A stretch of DNA of 64,000 bases from Chaunax sp. Z400 (taxonomy: Eukaryota; Chordata; Actinopteri; Lophiiformes; Chaunacidae): positions 2,483,001 through 2,547,000 of the forward strand of contig CM075184.1 of assembly GCA_037577475.1 (NCBI GenBank). The letters are read 5' to 3'. Below are positions 23,045 to 37,000 of the stretch, one piece after another (positions within the stretch are counted from its first letter, which is position 1; each line of letters starts with the position of its first letter). The notes under the pieces were generated by a model. It was not told the DNA's origin, did no database searches, and saw only the letters and a program-made list of their open reading frames with translations. The translations under genes were made by a program, and so were the position numbers.

Positions 23045-25958
23045 GTGTGTGTTTCAGTGTTTTTCTCTTTATTTGACATGTTCATGTTCTGCACAGGACG
23101 GACACGCGCCTCATGTATGAGCAGTGCTCACCTACATATCACTCATTTGATCTTAAAACCGCTTTCACGTCTTATCGGTACCGGTCTGAACAGATACCGA
23201 ACGTGAACCGGACATCTGTACAATCCAGAAGACAGTAACCAGTTCAGTAGAAGGTGAACTTTGATACCGTCTGGTCACGTAGCCATACATTGTCCTCTGT
23301 GTGCTGAGGGTGGGCGGCAGCAGCGGCACAGACGGAGAAGAGGACATTTAAGTGAAATAAATGTCTGCTGAGATGATTGTTACTCAGCCGAACTGAAGAG
23401 TAGACCGGAGCCACTCTGAGGTCACACCGAGTCATGTTTAAAACCGTTCATGCGTTGGTAGGGAACCAGAGAACCCTTGAATTATTAGAAATGTGAATGG
23501 AATTCAGTTGTGGAGGAGCAGCTGCAGTAGCCGGGCTGAGTGAACTGCGCCTGAATGAAGCTAAAACACACTTCTTTAGGTTCATCTGAAGCGCAAAGAC
23601 CTGACAGTGTATTTGATTCATTATGTGGTTCATGCTGACATGTAGGTCACCGGTGCGGACTAACCCACATATGTGTGTTACTGTGTTATTAAGCGGCTTG
23701 TAGTCGGTACTGATTGTGATGATGAGCAGCGCAGATCAAATTAGGACAATGGTCATGATCTTAGCAGGAAGCAGACGCCCAGAGCAGAGCAGAGATCCAG
23801 CTGCAGGGCGGTACTGGTGCCTGGTTACATATGCGGAACCTTCTCCCTCCCTGCAACACTGCTGCTCCTCCTAGAAAAACACAGTCAGGATCCACTGACC
23901 TCCATTAGACCAGAGACATGAGGGAACTGGATCTGTTTCCACCAGATACCCGGTTTTTAGTAGGGGAATTAAATAATGTGGATGAATCTCTATCTTTGGA
24001 ATCATTTTAAAGCAGTCATGAAACAGACCCCGTCCTCATTTAACTGATCCCAACACACGTAGGATGGTTCACAGGACTTCAGGTGGGTTTAGTCTGGTTC
24101 CATCACCCTGTCCCGCTCAGAGGCTGCACTCCACTAATTATGTCATTCTGAGCCTGTTTCCTTAGCTGCCCCTATTTTCATAAAGTGGTGTGTGTGTGTG
24201 TGTGTTGGGATGTAGGCTGTGATGAGGTTAGTGAGTTCCCATGATGCACTGAGTCTAAAATAAGAGTGATGTTGCAGCCTCTGATTTAAAGGTCATCTAT
24301 ATGTTACTGACAGGAGTCGTGATGATTTCACTTTTATTTCGGAGTTATTTCTGTCCTGATGGTGTAGGCGGAGCAGCATGTGGTTTGAATTTGTCCTTCT
24401 TCTACAAAGGGTGGTTCCACCTGATCTCTGAGGCCACTGACCTTTGGACAATAATAAACATCCAACAGCTGTTTTGAGTAGTCCTCAACTAATGGTTTAG
24501 CATGTAACATTTTGAGCTCTTGTTTTTGTGGAACCCGCCCTCACTCTCACCTTCTGCCCCCATGCCTCAGGTTGCAAGATCAAGGCGCTGCGTGCAAAGA
24601 CCAACACCTACATCAAGACCCCTGTTCGAGGTGAGGAGCCTGTTTTTGTGGTGACAGGCAGGAGGGAGGACGTCGCTATGGCCAGGAGAGAGATCATCTC
24701 TGCTGCAGAGCACTTCTCCATGATCCGAGCCTCCAGGAACAAAAACACCAGCCTTAACGGAGGTGGCACCCCGGTCCCTGGACCCCCTAACCTGCCCGGG
24801 CAGACTACCATCCAAGTGCGGGTGCCTTACCGTGTGGTGGGACTGGTTGTTGGCCCCAAGGGTGCCACAATCAAGCGCATCCAACAGCAGACACACACCT
24901 ACATTGTGACGCCCAGCCGGGACAAAGAGCCGGTGTTTGAGGTGACGGGGATGCCAGAGAACGTGGACCGAGCGCGTGAAGAGATCGAGGCCCACATTGC
25001 CATGAGAACAGGAGGCCTCATCGAGCTCCAGGATGAAAATGACTTCCACGCAAACGGGACTGATGTGGGTTTTGATCTGCACGGACACGCCACCCTGTGG
25101 TCTAAGCCCGGCGCTGGAACCCCCTCCTCAGTCCGGAAACCTTTCTCCAATTACCGCAACGACTCGTCCTCCTCTCTGGGCAGCGCCTCCACAGACTCAT
25201 ACTTTGGTAACAACAGCTCACGCATGGCCGACTACAGCCCTCCCAGCCCTGCACTTAGTTACACCACCAACAACAACAACGGCCACAACAATAACAACAA
25301 CGCCAACGGTAACGGGTTTGTTTATGGAAACGAGGAGATTTCGCCTGACTGCACTGATTTTGACTCCTCACCATCATTTGACCCCACGCCAGCCCCGCCC
25401 GGCCTCCTGTGGTCTCAGTACGATAGCCGCATGACGGCCCCCTCCACTGGAGGCAGCTCCCCCACCTCCACCTCAGCCATGTTCTCCACCAACACCTCCA
25501 ATAATGCCAATGGGATGGTGGCGAGCCAGAGAAGGGTTAACAGTTGCACACCACAGCCCAGATTGTCTCCTCCCCTCCACAGCCACACCGGAGGCCCCAG
25601 TGAACACCCGCTAGCCCGGAGGGTGCGCAGTGACCCAGGTGGAGGCCCGCTCAGTTTCCCGGGTTACTCCAGCACTATGGTGTCCCTGTCAGGCACTCAC
25701 CTCCCTGGGGTTCCATGCGACTCCTCAGCCTCATCGTCATCCTCTTCCTCCTCCTCCTCCTCCACTTCATCCGGGACCAGCCGAAAAGGCAGTCGCGACT
25801 GTTCGGTGTGCTTTGAGAGCGAGGTCATCGCTGCCCTGGTCCCGTGTGGACACAACCTCTTCTGTATGGAATGTGCCAACCGTATCTGTGAGAGGAGCGA
25901 GCCAAAATGCCCCGTCTGCCACGCCGGCGTCACTCAGGCTATACGTATATTTTCATAA
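22822..25958 (+). CDS. mex3b: mex3b: RNA-binding protein Mex-3B, two KH domains and a RING finger, join(22822..23044,24571..25958)
   Basis: Two exons splice to a 536-residue protein ending in a TAA stop. The protein opens MPSSLFAD and carries a conserved LDDQRALQIALDQLSLLGLD segment. KH1 lies at about residues 60-125 with its GRQG loop at 72-75, and KH2 at about 154-220 with GPKG at 169-172. A low-complexity middle follows (Asn-rich 307-322), then an RVRSDP site (S428) that fits a mode-1 14-3-3 site as reported for human MEX3B, a Ser run (459-476) and a C-terminal C3HC4 RING. The RING ligands are C485, C488, C500, H502, C506, C509, C521 and C524, followed by TQAIRIFS. Family knowledge: Mex-3 proteins bind mRNA 3'UTR elements through the KH domains, shuttle between nucleus and cytoplasm, and act in post-transcriptional repression; the RING gives E3 ubiquitin ligase activity. 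The N-terminus, Asn-rich region and linker match MEX3B better than MEX3A, C or D. Length is slightly below the mammalian protein (about 570). No frameshift was seen. Confidence 0.96.
23045..24570 (+). other. mex3b: mex3b intron 1 (1,526 bp)
   Basis: It is bounded by GTGTGT and a pyrimidine-rich acceptor (CTCACCTTCTGCCCCCATGCCTCAG). It contains a short TG microsatellite at about 24187-24205. The open frame that runs into exon 2 from an ATG at 24528 is intronic read-through, not an alternative start: the 14 residues before the splice site are not Mex-3-like. Confidence 0.9.
24571..25958 (+). CDS. mex3b: mex3b coding exon 2
   Basis: This encodes residues 75-536, from the last part of the KH1 GRQG loop to the stop. 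It holds the rest of KH1, all of KH2, the disordered linker and the RING. Trinucleotide runs in the exon, AAC at about 25264-25312 and TCC/TCA at about 25727-25771, encode the Asn-rich and Ser-rich tracts and may vary in length between individuals. Confidence 0.96.
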
Positions 25959-27200
25959 GAAGACTCCTGCTTTAACAGGATCAGCCAATCACGGCTCTGG
26001 GATGTGTACATAGGTAACATATGGAGGAGGCTGCAGTATGCAGAGGGAGGGACAGACTCCCTCTTTGGACTCAGTCCAAGTTGTTTATAATATATTGTAG
26101 TTTGGGAAATATTTTCAACATCTAATGCATGTTTTAATATTACAGCATAGTAATCAATAGTTCTAGTAAGTTGTACCCTATATTTATGACGTGACGAGGC
26201 ACAGAGGGGTCAGGTGGAAGTATGCCGGTCAGACTGCAGACCATTAGTGGGCGGTGCCTTCCAGTTTAGCCCATCAAATGTAGTGAGAAGGGAGGTCATG
26301 GCTGGAAAACATGGAGGGCTTCCAGCCAATCAGGACTATTGACTCCAAGAGACACTGCAGCTGGTCAGAAACCAGGAAGAGCAACAACATATCCTACATA
26401 TATGTACAGGATCGATTTCCACAGGTTTTAAATGACATTAATACAGATCGAAGTATTTATCTTTTGACTTGAAAGATTATATTTCTTATTTCAAAGATGT
26501 TTACAGATATTTTAATTTAAGTTCAGTGAACTTTTTGTAGCTGGGTTGAAATGTTTATTTTTTAGTGTGGCCTTACGGCATTGATCACTGTATTATTTTA
26601 ATATCACACGACTGTGGGAGGATCGTCCACACTATGTGTATCTGACAGTATTCTGTTGGGATGGAGTTTTTATAGGTTCAGCAAAAAATGTCTTTTAGAT
26701 CTGCTTCACCCAGCATATTTTTTATTCCGTAATATAAAAGCATATTTTATTCTATATTATTATGAAACATTGAAATGTACAAAACTTAGTAACTTGAACA
26801 CAAAGAAACTGTTTATGCTTTCTAAAATTTGTATGAATTAGATCCAGTGGGGATTACAGGCTTCTGTTGCACCACTCTAGTTTTAGTATTTCTATTTTAA
26901 TACATTTGTTTACCACTTGTTTATGTATATGTAGGTGAAGTTACTTGACCGTAAATGTACTTTATTGAGCAAAGTTTAAGAACAAAGTATATTTTATTTT
27001 ATGATAAAGGGTCTTTAAACTCATGGTTAAATACTAATATTATATTTGCTGAGACAAGATTTGAAAATGGATCAAGAGTTTTATTTTTCTGACATTTAAA
27101 GTTCTACACGATAAAAAGTAAAACTTAAGTAATGGTGCTACTTCATGTTTTTTTTAAGTATTTCTATACAAGCCCAATAAAAGTGGTACATTGAGGAGGT
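25959..27200 (+). promoter_or_regulatory. mex3b: mex3b 3' untranslated region
   Basis: This is about 1.2 kb of increasingly AU-rich sequence after the stop, with several ATTTA and TTTTAAT words. A perfect Pumilio-type element TGTACATA lies at 26005-26012, only 47 nt after the stop. The long AU-rich 3'UTR fits the post-transcriptional control described for MEX3 genes, which are themselves targets of 3'UTR regulation. The 3' end is inferred from the polyA signal. Confidence 0.75.
27176..27181 (+). terminator. mex3b: mex3b polyadenylation signal AATAAA
   Basis: A canonical AATAAA is followed within about 40 nt by a GT-rich element (GTGTCGGCGTCTTTGTGGCCTG in part). It is the best candidate for the distal polyA site of mex3b. 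Confidence 0.75.
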
Positions 27201-28189
27201 GTCGGCGTCTTTGTGGCCTGTTGCGTGACGTGAGCAGGGAGGCTGATCACCACCATCAGAGTGAACATCTGACCCTCTGCTCCCTAATGGAGGAGGCAGG
27301 ATTATCAGTGGCCTAGTTATGGCGCTCAGACAGAGGAGGCCTGCCTTATCACTCAGTGGAAGAGCTGTGGACCTTTTTCTACGGCCTGGTACCGAGACCA
27401 GAATGTGGTTTTCCTGTGAGTGACAGACCAGAGAAACATTTCACCAACACACAGATTAAAAAGGTTCTACTACTGTGATGTCATAACAACAACATAATGT
27501 CACCGGTTGTTGAAAACAGTCAATTCAAAGATCAACCAGCAGAAAATGAATCACCAACAGTTTTGCTAATGACTAACACTTTTCTGTCACTGATTAGAAA
27601 ACGTTCTCTGGTCCAGCTGCTCAGCTCTTCTCTCTTTGTCTGGTGGTTTTAGACTGCTGCTGAAATATACTGGACATTTTCAGACGTCACCTGAGGCCCG
27701 CAATCTGTTTCCAGACACCTTTTTTTAAAAACATATTCTATGGACTAAATTAATCCATAGATTTAAATGATGAACAGGTAATGAGAATAAAGTTGTAGCC
27801 TGTGGTTTATTCTGTTCAATTGAAAAAGCCTTAAGAAACTTGTATTTCAGATGAAAAATAATTTGGTGAGGCTGGATTATGAACCAGGGAAAACAGTCTA
27901 TATATTATATATGATTAATTACACTTTTTCCTGATGACATGCACCACTGATGGACAAAAAAAACTTAGATCACAAAGACATTTTTTTCCCATAAGACAAT
28001 CTTGATCTATTGTATATAATGTAAGAATATTGTCAAAAAAGGTGAACACAGTCCAAAACCCAAAAATACTCAGTTTACTGAGTATATTATACATATACAG
28101 TAAATATACAGTAAATACATTTTCAAGTATGACGGAAACAAATCGTCACATTTAGGAGCTGAACCTGTTTTTGGTACAAACTGTAAAAA
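27201..28189. other. Intergenic, no gene recognised
   Basis: This is AT-rich sequence downstream of mex3b. No open frame of note and no repeat family was recognised. Confidence 0.5.
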
Positions 28190-28513
28190 CTGTAGCTCAG
28201 TAGTAGAGCGGCCGTCCACTTATCAGAAGGTCGGTGGTTCGATCCCCAGCCCCTGCAGTCTACATGTTGAAGTGTCCTTGAGCAGATACTGAACCCCAGT
28301 TTGCTCCCAGTATCTGTTCCATTGGTGTGTGAGTGTTTGTGTGAATGGTTACTGCTTCTAATGAGCAGGTGGAGCCTTGCATGGTACGAATGTCACCACT
28401 GTATGAATGTTGGTGTGAATGTTGGTGTGAATGGGTGAATGCTGGCTGCTGTTTTAAAGCTTTGAGTGATCAGTCAGACTAGAAAGGCTCTATATAAGTA
28501 CAGTCCATTTAAA
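28190..28513 (+). mobile_element. tRNA-derived SINE of teleost type
   Basis: The 5' head has a tRNA-like RNA polymerase III promoter: A-box-like TAGCTCAGTAGTAGAGCGG at about 28192-28210 and B box GGTTCGATCCC at about 28236-28246. It is followed by the body common in percomorph SINEs (TGAAGTGTCCTTGAGCAGA, TGAACCCCAGTTTGCTCCC, then GTGTGAATGGGTGAATG) and the tail AAGGCTCTATATAAGTACAG. Diverged positions show it is an old copy. It is not a functional tRNA gene. Confidence 0.88.
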
Positions 28514-28949
28514 TGTTCTTTTGTTGCTCCCACAGATTGATGCAGTGGTTTTCTAAGTGGCTCCAGGGTCCCCAATAAACAGGGAATATTTTCTATTCAC
28601 TATAATTCCATGCATGAGTAACGGTGACAAACGGTATGACGTTTAATGGGTTCTATTCACCCGATATTAAACACATGAAAACTGAAGTCTGTCAGATGAG
28701 GCCTGTGGTCCAGTCTGTGTCAGTTTGTCCTGAGAAGTTGGAGTCACTGGATTAATGGACCAATCGTTTCACGATAGTTGAAAGAGGAGATTTTTTTGAT
28801 TTTGCTCTATGATGAAAGAAGAACTTTGTAGATGTAATAATCAGTCACATCTTTTCTATCCAGCTGAGCTACTAACTGATCTGAAGTAGGGATTCGATCA
28901 GGACAGACTAATATGAGGAGAGAATTTTAAAAAAAGATTTAATTTATTG
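28514..28949. other. Intergenic, nothing recognised
   Basis: No coding frame or named repeat was identified. Confidence 0.45.
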
Positions 28950-29435
28950 TGCACAGAAGGTACAGAACCCGTTCACACAACGGTCTTAATAAAAATGAAA
29001 TCGTTTTTCCTTAGCGTTTTAAAAGAGTTCTGTGTTCATACAACAACCTTATGAAACTGATCCTTGAGCACACAAATCTGCAAAAATGGTTGAAAATCCT
29101 GTAGTATGCATGCCAGGCCAGGAGGTGGCAGTGTACTTTTTCAAAATCAACTCCACAAAATAAAACCACAGGTTGTGTCCACACATGGCTATTAGACTGA
29201 GAATGGAATAGAAAGTGTAATAATGTGATTACAGTTTTTAGAGGAGCTGTTTTTTGTCCCTTTATATGGTGATAATAATGGTGGCATTTTCAAAAGAGGA
29301 CACTCTGGAACCTGTTTACTAAAGTTTGCACTTTGAGGGGCCCAAAATGCTGTTGCCATGCCAACCATCAGCTGAACCACAACAAACGTTTAGGTTAAAC
29401 CTTTGTCATGTAAACAGCTCCATAGTCTTTGAGGC
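28950..29435. mobile_element. Probable non-autonomous DNA transposon / dispersed repeat
   Basis: The block contains two related GTTCACACAACG / GTTCATACAACAACC segments near its left side, a GGCCAGGAGGTGGCAGTGTAC segment, a GAGGACACTCTGGAACCTG segment, and ends near CCTTTGTCATGTAAACAGC. This arrangement resembles a dispersed fish repeat with a long non-coding interior. Identification is from recall of these motifs, so class and exact ends are uncertain. No transposase is encoded. Confidence 0.42.
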
Positions 29436-30221
29436 TAAGACCCTGACAGGAAGTAGATCACCGAGGGAAGCCGTCTGGTGAATTAGGATTAGATGACAGT
29501 GGAGCTCAATGTTGGGACGACTTCCTGTAAGGAAAACGTCTGATTGGAGGATTTGATTGGAGACGGATATGAATCTGAATCTGACAGCAGAGGAAATTTA
29601 AAGTCTGTCTTGTATCAGGAGTGTTCTGATTGGCTAAAAGGAGACCGTGACAGGCTGTAGAATGGACCAGTGATGAATGCCTGTGAGTTAGAGAGCATCC
29701 TGACTGCAGCTTCACGAAGCTTCATTTGTGGTTGGGTATTTGTGTGATGGTGAACATGTTGGTGAAGAGGTACTAAAGACACAATGACAGGCCTCAGTCC
29801 TGTAAGATGGGAACCATCATCCTTGAAAACCATCCATTGATCGGTTTTTACATTTAATATAGAAATAAAGAATGTTTAAAAACCATATCGGTAACAATCT
29901 GCATCCATGTGTATGAAGTCGAGGATCCCTGAGCACCATCCTCTCTGTTCTGGTAGAACAGTTCTGTCTCATTCCTCCCCTCCCCACCCCTTCCTCCTCC
30001 TCCTGTGCTGAGGTGCAGCCTTGTGTCATGTGGTCCTGTTGGAAACACTGACGCTTGGCTGCGAGACAGTAAATGTGGAGAGACAGACTGCTGTAATGAT
30101 CACCTTTAAATGGAAACATCAGAAACTGGCCCATAAACCAGATCATTAGGAAGCAACGTTAGCACTGCAGAAAGGAGCTGAAAAACACAAGGTGCTCATC
30201 TAAAGAGGACAAGAAGGAGGC
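29436..30221. other. Intergenic, no gene recognised
   Basis: This is spacer between the dispersed repeat and the 28-bp array. Minus-strand open frames of 60-110 codons here (29506-30146) overlap each other in different frames and show no domain. A pyrimidine-rich patch at about 29970-30004 is the only compositional feature. Confidence 0.5.
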
Positions 30222-33200
30222 ATGACTCCTCCTGACATACAGTAAAGACTGGACTGCTCCTGACATATAGTACAGGCATGACAACTAATATCCCTGACTC
30301 CTCCTGACATACAGTACAGACTGGACTCCACCTGACATTAAGTACAGGCCTGATTCCTCCAGACATAATGTACAGGTCTGACTCCTCCTGACATACAGTA
30401 CTGGACTGACTCCTCCTGACATAATGTACAGGTCTGACTCCTCCTGACATACAGTACTGGACTGACTGTTCCTGACATATAGTACAGGCCTGACTCCTTC
30501 TTACATACAGTGTAGGCATGACTCCTCCTGATATATAGTACAGGCCTGACTCCTCTTAGTCCCGACTCCTCCTGACAGAATGTACAGGCATTACTCCTGC
30601 GATCTCTGACTTCTCCTGACATACAGTACTGGACTGACTCCTCCTGACATAAAGTACAGGCCTGACTCCTTCAGACATACAGTGCAGGCCTGACTCCTCC
30701 TGACATACTGTACAGTCCTGACTCCTCTTACACCTGACTCCTCCTGACAGATTGTACAGACATGACTCCTCCTATCCCTGACTCCTCCTGACATACAGTA
30801 CAGATCTGACTCCTCCTGACAAACAGTACATATTGGACTCCTCCTGACATAAAGTAAAGGCCTGACTCCTCCAGACATACAGTACTGGAATACTCCTGAC
30901 ATACAGCACAGGCCTGACTCCTCCTGACATACAGTACAGGCCTGACTCCTCCTGACATATAGTACAGGCCTGACTGCTCTTGGTCCTGACTCCTCCTGAC
31001 AGAATGTACAGACATGACTCCTGCTATCTCTTACTTCTCCTGACATACAGTACAGGCCTGACTCCTCCTCACATACAGTACTGGACTGACTCCTCCTGAC
31101 GCAAAGTACAGGCCTGACACCTCCTGACATACAGTATAGGCCTGACTCCTCCTGACATACAGTACTTGATTGACTCCTCCTGACATAAAGTACAGGTCTG
31201 ACTCCTCCTGACATAAAGTACAGGCCTGACTCTTCCTGACATACAGTGAGAGGTGTAACTCTTCCTGACAAATAGTATAGGCCTGACTCCTCTTAGTCCT
31301 GACTCCTCCTGACAGAATGTACAGATATGACTCCTGCTATCTCTTATTTCTCCTGACATACAGTACAGTACAGGCCTGACTCCTCCTGACATACAGTACT
31401 GGCCTGACTCCTCCTGACATACAGTACAGGCCTGACTACTCCTGACGTACAGTACTGGACTGACTCCTCCTGATGTAAAGTACAGGCCTGACACCTCCTG
31501 ACATACAGTACAGGCCTGACTCCTCCTGACATACAGTACTGGACTGACTCCTCCTGGCATAAAGTACAGGCCTGATTCCTCCAGACATACAATACTGGAC
31601 TGACTCCTCCTGACATAAGTACAGGTCTGACTCCTCCTGACATACAGTACTGGACTGACTCCTCCTTACATACACTAGAGGCCTGACTCCTCCTGACATA
31701 CAGTACTGGACTGACTCATCCTGACATAAAGTACAGGTCTGACTCCTCCTGACATACAGTACAGGCTGGACTCCTCCCGACATAAAGTATAGGCCTGACT
31801 CCTCCAGACATACAATACTGGACTGACTCCTCCTGACATAAAGTACAGGCCTGACTCCTCCTGACATACAGCGCAGGCGTGATTCCTCCTGACATATGGT
31901 ACAAGCCTGACTCCTCTCAGACCTGACTCCTCCTGACAGAATGTACTGGCCAGACTCCTCCTATCACTGACTTCTCCTAACATACAATAAAAGCATGACT
32001 GCTCCTGACATAAAGTACAGGTCTGACTCCTCCTGACATACAGTAAAGACTGGACTCCTCCTGACATAAAGTACAGGTCTGACTCCTCCTGACATACAGT
32101 ACTGGACTGACTCCTCGTGACGTACAGTACTGGACTGACTCCTCCTGACATACAGTGCAGGCGTGACTCCTCGTGACATATAGTAAAGGCCTGACTCCTC
32201 TTACTCCTGACCCCTCCTGACAGAATGTACAAGCATGAGTCCTACTATCTGTTACTTCTCCTGACATACAGTACTGGACTGAATCCTCCTGACATAAAGT
32301 AGAGGTCTGACTTCTCCTGACATACAGTACTGGACTGACTCCTCCTGACATAAAGTACAGGCCTGACTCCTCCTGACATACAGTGAGATGTGTGACTCTT
32401 CCTGACATATGGTACAGGCCTGACTCCTCTTAGTCCTGACTCCTCCTGACAGAATGTACAGGCATGACTCCTGCTATCTCTTCCTTCTCCTGACATACAG
32501 TACAGGCCTGACTCCTCCTGAAATAAAGTAGAGGCCTGACTCCTCCAGATATACAATACTGGACTGACTCCTCCTGACATAAGTATAGGTCTGACTCCTC
32601 CTGACATACAGTACTGGACTGACTCCTCCTTACATACACTAGAGGCCTGACTCCTCCTGACAAACAGTACTGGACTGACTCCTCCTGAAATAAAGTACAG
32701 GTCTGACTCCTCCTGACGTAAAGTACAGGTCTGACACCTCCTTACATACATTACTGGACTGACTCCTCCTGACATAAAGTACAGGCCTGACTCCTCCTGA
32801 CATACAGTACAGGCCTGACTCCTTCTGACATACAGTACTGGCCTGACTCCTCCTGACTACAGTACTGGCCTGACTCCTCCTTACATACAGTACAAGCCTG
32901 ACTCTTCCTGATAACAGTGCATGCCTGACTCCTCCAATACCTGACTCCCTCTGACATACAGTATAAGCCGTACTTCTCCTGACAAACAGTGCAGGTCGTA
33001 CACCTCCGATTACTGACTCGTCCTGAAATACAGTACTGGCCTGACTCCTCCTGACTACAGTACTGGCCTGAATCCTCCTGACTTACAGTACAGGCCTGAC
33101 TCTTCCTGATAACAGTGCTGGCCTGACTTATCCTATTCCTGACTCCTCCTAACATAGACTATAAGCCGTACTCCTCCTGACATACAGTGCCGGCTTGACT

Positions 33201-34029
33201 CCTCAGATCACTGGCTCCTCCTGACATACAGTACATACCGTACACCTCCTGACATAAAGTATAGGACATAATCCTCCTGATATACATTGCAGGCCTGACT
33301 CCTCCTGACATACACTACAGACCGTTCTCCTCCTGACATACAGTAAAGGCCTGACTCTTCCTGATAACAGTACAGGCCTGACTCCTCCTGACATACTGTA
33401 TAGGCCTGACTCCACCTGTTAACAGTGCAAGCCTGACTTCTCCTGACATATAGTACAGGCGTGACTCCTCCTGACATACAGTCCAGGCCCTACTCCTCCT
33501 GACATACAGTATAGGCCGTACTCCTCCTGACATACAGTGCAGGTCGTACTCCTCCTGACATATAGTGTAGGCCTGACTCCTCCTGATAACATTACAGACC
33601 TGAGTCCTCCGATCACTGAATTCTCCTGACATACACTACAGGCCTGACTCCTCCTGACATACAGTATATGCCTGACTCCTCCTGACATACAGTACAGACC
33701 TGACTCCTCCTGACATACAGTGCAGGCCTGACCCCTCCTGACATACAGTACAGGCCTGACTCCTTCTGACATACAGTACTGCCCTGACTCCTCCTGACTT
33801 ATAGTACAGGCCGTACTCCCCCTGACATACAGTGCAGGCCTCACTCTTCCTGAAAACAGTGGGGGCCTTACTCCTCCAATCCCTGACTCCTCATGACATA
33901 CACTATAAGCCGTACTCCTCCTGACATGCAGTGCAGGCTGTACTCCTCCAATCACTGACTCCTCCTGACATACAGTACAGGACTGGCTCCTACTGACATA
34001 CAGTGCAGGCCTTACTCCTCCTGACATAC

Positions 34030-37000
34030 AGTACAGGTCATACTCCTCCTGACGTACAGTGCAGGTCGTACTCCTCCTGACATACAGTGCAGGCCTCACT
34101 CTTCCTGATAACAGTGCAGGCCTGACTCCTCCAATCCCTGACTCGTCCTGAAATACAGTATAGGCGGTACTCCTCCTGACATACAGGGCAGGTCGTACTC
34201 CCCCTGACATACAGTACAGACCTGACTCCTCCTGTTAACAGTGCAAGCCTGACTCGTGCTGACATACAGTACAGGCCTGACTCCTCCGATCCCTGACTCC
34301 TCCTGACATACAGTATATGCCGTACTCCTCCTGACATACAGTGCAGGTCGTACTCCTCCTGACATACATTGCAGGTCTGACTCCTCCTGACAAACAGTTC
34401 AGACCTGGCTCCTCCTGATAACAGTGCAGGCCTGACTCCTCCTGACATACAGTATAGGCCGTACTCCTCCTGACATACAGTACAGACTGTACACCTCCTG
34501 ACATACAGTCCAGGCCAGACTCCTCCAGACATACAGTGCAGGCCTGCCTCCTCCTGACATCCAGTATATGCCTGACTCCTCCTGACATACACTATAGGCC
34601 TGACTCCTGCTGACATCCAGTACAGGCTTGACACCTCCTGACATACAGTCCAGGCCTGTCTCCTCCTGACATAGAGCACAGGCCTACTCCTCCTGATAAC
34701 ATCGCAGGCCTGACTCCTCCGATGACTGACTCCTCCTGACATACAGTACTGGCCTGACTCCTCCTGACATACAGTACAGGCCTTACTCCTCCTGACATAC
34801 AGTACTGGCTTGACTCATCCTGTACCTGACTCCTCCTTACATACAGAGCAGACCTTACTCCTCCTGACATACAGAGCAGACCTTACTCCTCCTGACATAC
34901 AGTACTGGCCTGACTCCTCCTGACATACAGTGCAGACCTCACTCTTCCTGACATACAGTACTGGCCTGACTCCTCCTGACATAAAGTAAAGGCCATATTC
35001 ATCTTGACATACAGTACAGGCCTGACTCCTCCTGACTACAGTGCAGGCCTGACTCCTCCTGATAACAGTGCAGGGCTGACTCCTCCGATCTCTGACTCCT
35101 CCTGACATACAGTATAGGCCGTAATCCTCCTGACAAACAGTGCAGGCCTGACTCCTCCTGGTATACAGTACAGATGGTACTCCTCCTGACATACGGTACA
35201 CGCCTGAATCCTCCTGATAACAGTGCAGGCCTTACTCCTCCGATCACTGACTTCTCCTGACATACAGTACAGGCCTTACTCCTCCTGACATACAGTACTG
35301 GCTTGACCCCTCCTATCCCTGACTACTCCTGACATACAGCACAGACTTGACTCATCCTGACATGCAGTACTGGCCTGACTCCTCCTGGTATACAGAGCAG
35401 ACCTTACTCCTCCTGACATACAGTACTGGCCTGACTCCTCCTGACATAAAGTGCAGACCTCACTCTTCCTGACATACAGTACTGGCCTGACTACTCCTGA
35501 CATACAGTACAGACCGTACCCCTCGTGACATACAGTATAGGCCTGACTCCTCCTGATATACAGAGCAGACCTTACTCCTCCTGACATACAGTACTGGCCT
35601 GACTCCTCCTGACATAAAGTGCAGACCTCACTCGTCCTGACATACAGTACTGGCCTGACTCCTCCTGACATACAGTAAAGACCATACTCATCTTGACATA
35701 CAGTACAGGCCTGACTCCTCCTGACTACAGTGCAGGCCTGACTCCTCCTGATAAAAGTGCAGGCCTGACGCCTCAGATTACTGACTCCTCCTGACATACA
35801 GTACTGGCCTGACTCCTCCTGACATAAAGTACAGGCCTGACTCCTTCTGACATACAGTACTGGCTTGACTCCTCCTGACATACAGTATAGGCCTGACTCC
35901 TCCTGACATACAGTATAGGCCTGACTCCTCCTGACATACAGTGCATATGCCTGACTCCTCCTGACATAGAGTACAGGCCACACTCTTCCTGATAACAGTG
36001 CAGGCCTGACTCCTCTAATTCCTGACCCCTCATTACATACAGTATAGGCCGTACTCCTCCTGACATACAGTGCATGTCGTACTCCTCTTGACATACATTG
36101 CAGGCCTGACTCCTCCAATCACAGACTCCTCCTGACATTAGTATAGGCCGTACTCCTCCTGACATACAGTACAGACCTTACACCTCCTGACATACAGTCC
36201 AGGCCAGACTCCTCCAGACATACAGTGCAGGCCTGCCTCCTCCTGACATCCAGTATATGCCTGACTCCTCCTGACATACACTATAGGCCTGACTCCTGCT
36301 GACATCCAGTACAGGCTTGACACCTCCTGACATACAGTCCAGGCCTGTCTCCTCCTGACATAGAGCACAGGCCTACTCCTCCTGATAACATCGCAGGCCT
36401 GACTCCTCCGATGACTGACTGCTTCTGACATACAGTATAGGCCGTACTCCTCCTGACATACAGTACAGGCCTTACTCCTCCTGACATACAGTACTGGCTT
36501 GACTCATCCTGTACCTGACTCCTCCTGACATACAGAGCAGACCTTACTCCTCCTGACATACAGAGCAGACCTTACTCCTCCTGACATACAGTACTGGCCT
36601 GACTCCTCCTGACATACAGTGCAGACCTCACTCTTCCTGACATACAGTACTGGCCTGACTCCTCCTGACATAAAATAAAGGCCATATTCATCTTGACATA
36701 CAGTACAGGCCTGACTCCTCCTGACTACAGTGCAGGCCTGACTCCTCCTGATAACAGTGCAGGGCTGACTCCTCCGATCTCTGACTCCTCCTGACATACA
36801 GTATAGGCCGTAATCCTCCTGACAAACAGTGCAGGCCTGACTCCTCCTGGTATACAGTACAGATGGTACTCCTCCTGACATACGGTACACGCCTGAATCC
36901 TCCTGATAACAGTGCAGGCCTTACTCCTCCGATCACTGACTTCTCCTGACATACAGTACAGGCCTTACTCCTCCTGACATACAGTACTGGCTTGACCCCT

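Noticed and set aside
24528..24570. Alternative mex3b start at 24528
   Set aside because: The 14 residues before the acceptor are intronic. The splice CAGG/GTGTGT ... CCTCAG/GTTGC restores the conserved KH1 GRQG loop with exon 1.
24567..25088. Minus-strand 173-codon open frame opposite mex3b exon 2
   Set aside because: Shadow of the GC-rich KH-domain coding strand. No homology.
28190..28262. Stand-alone tRNA gene
   Set aside because: A and B boxes are present, but the sequence continues into a known-type SINE body and tail. The acceptor stem is not convincing.
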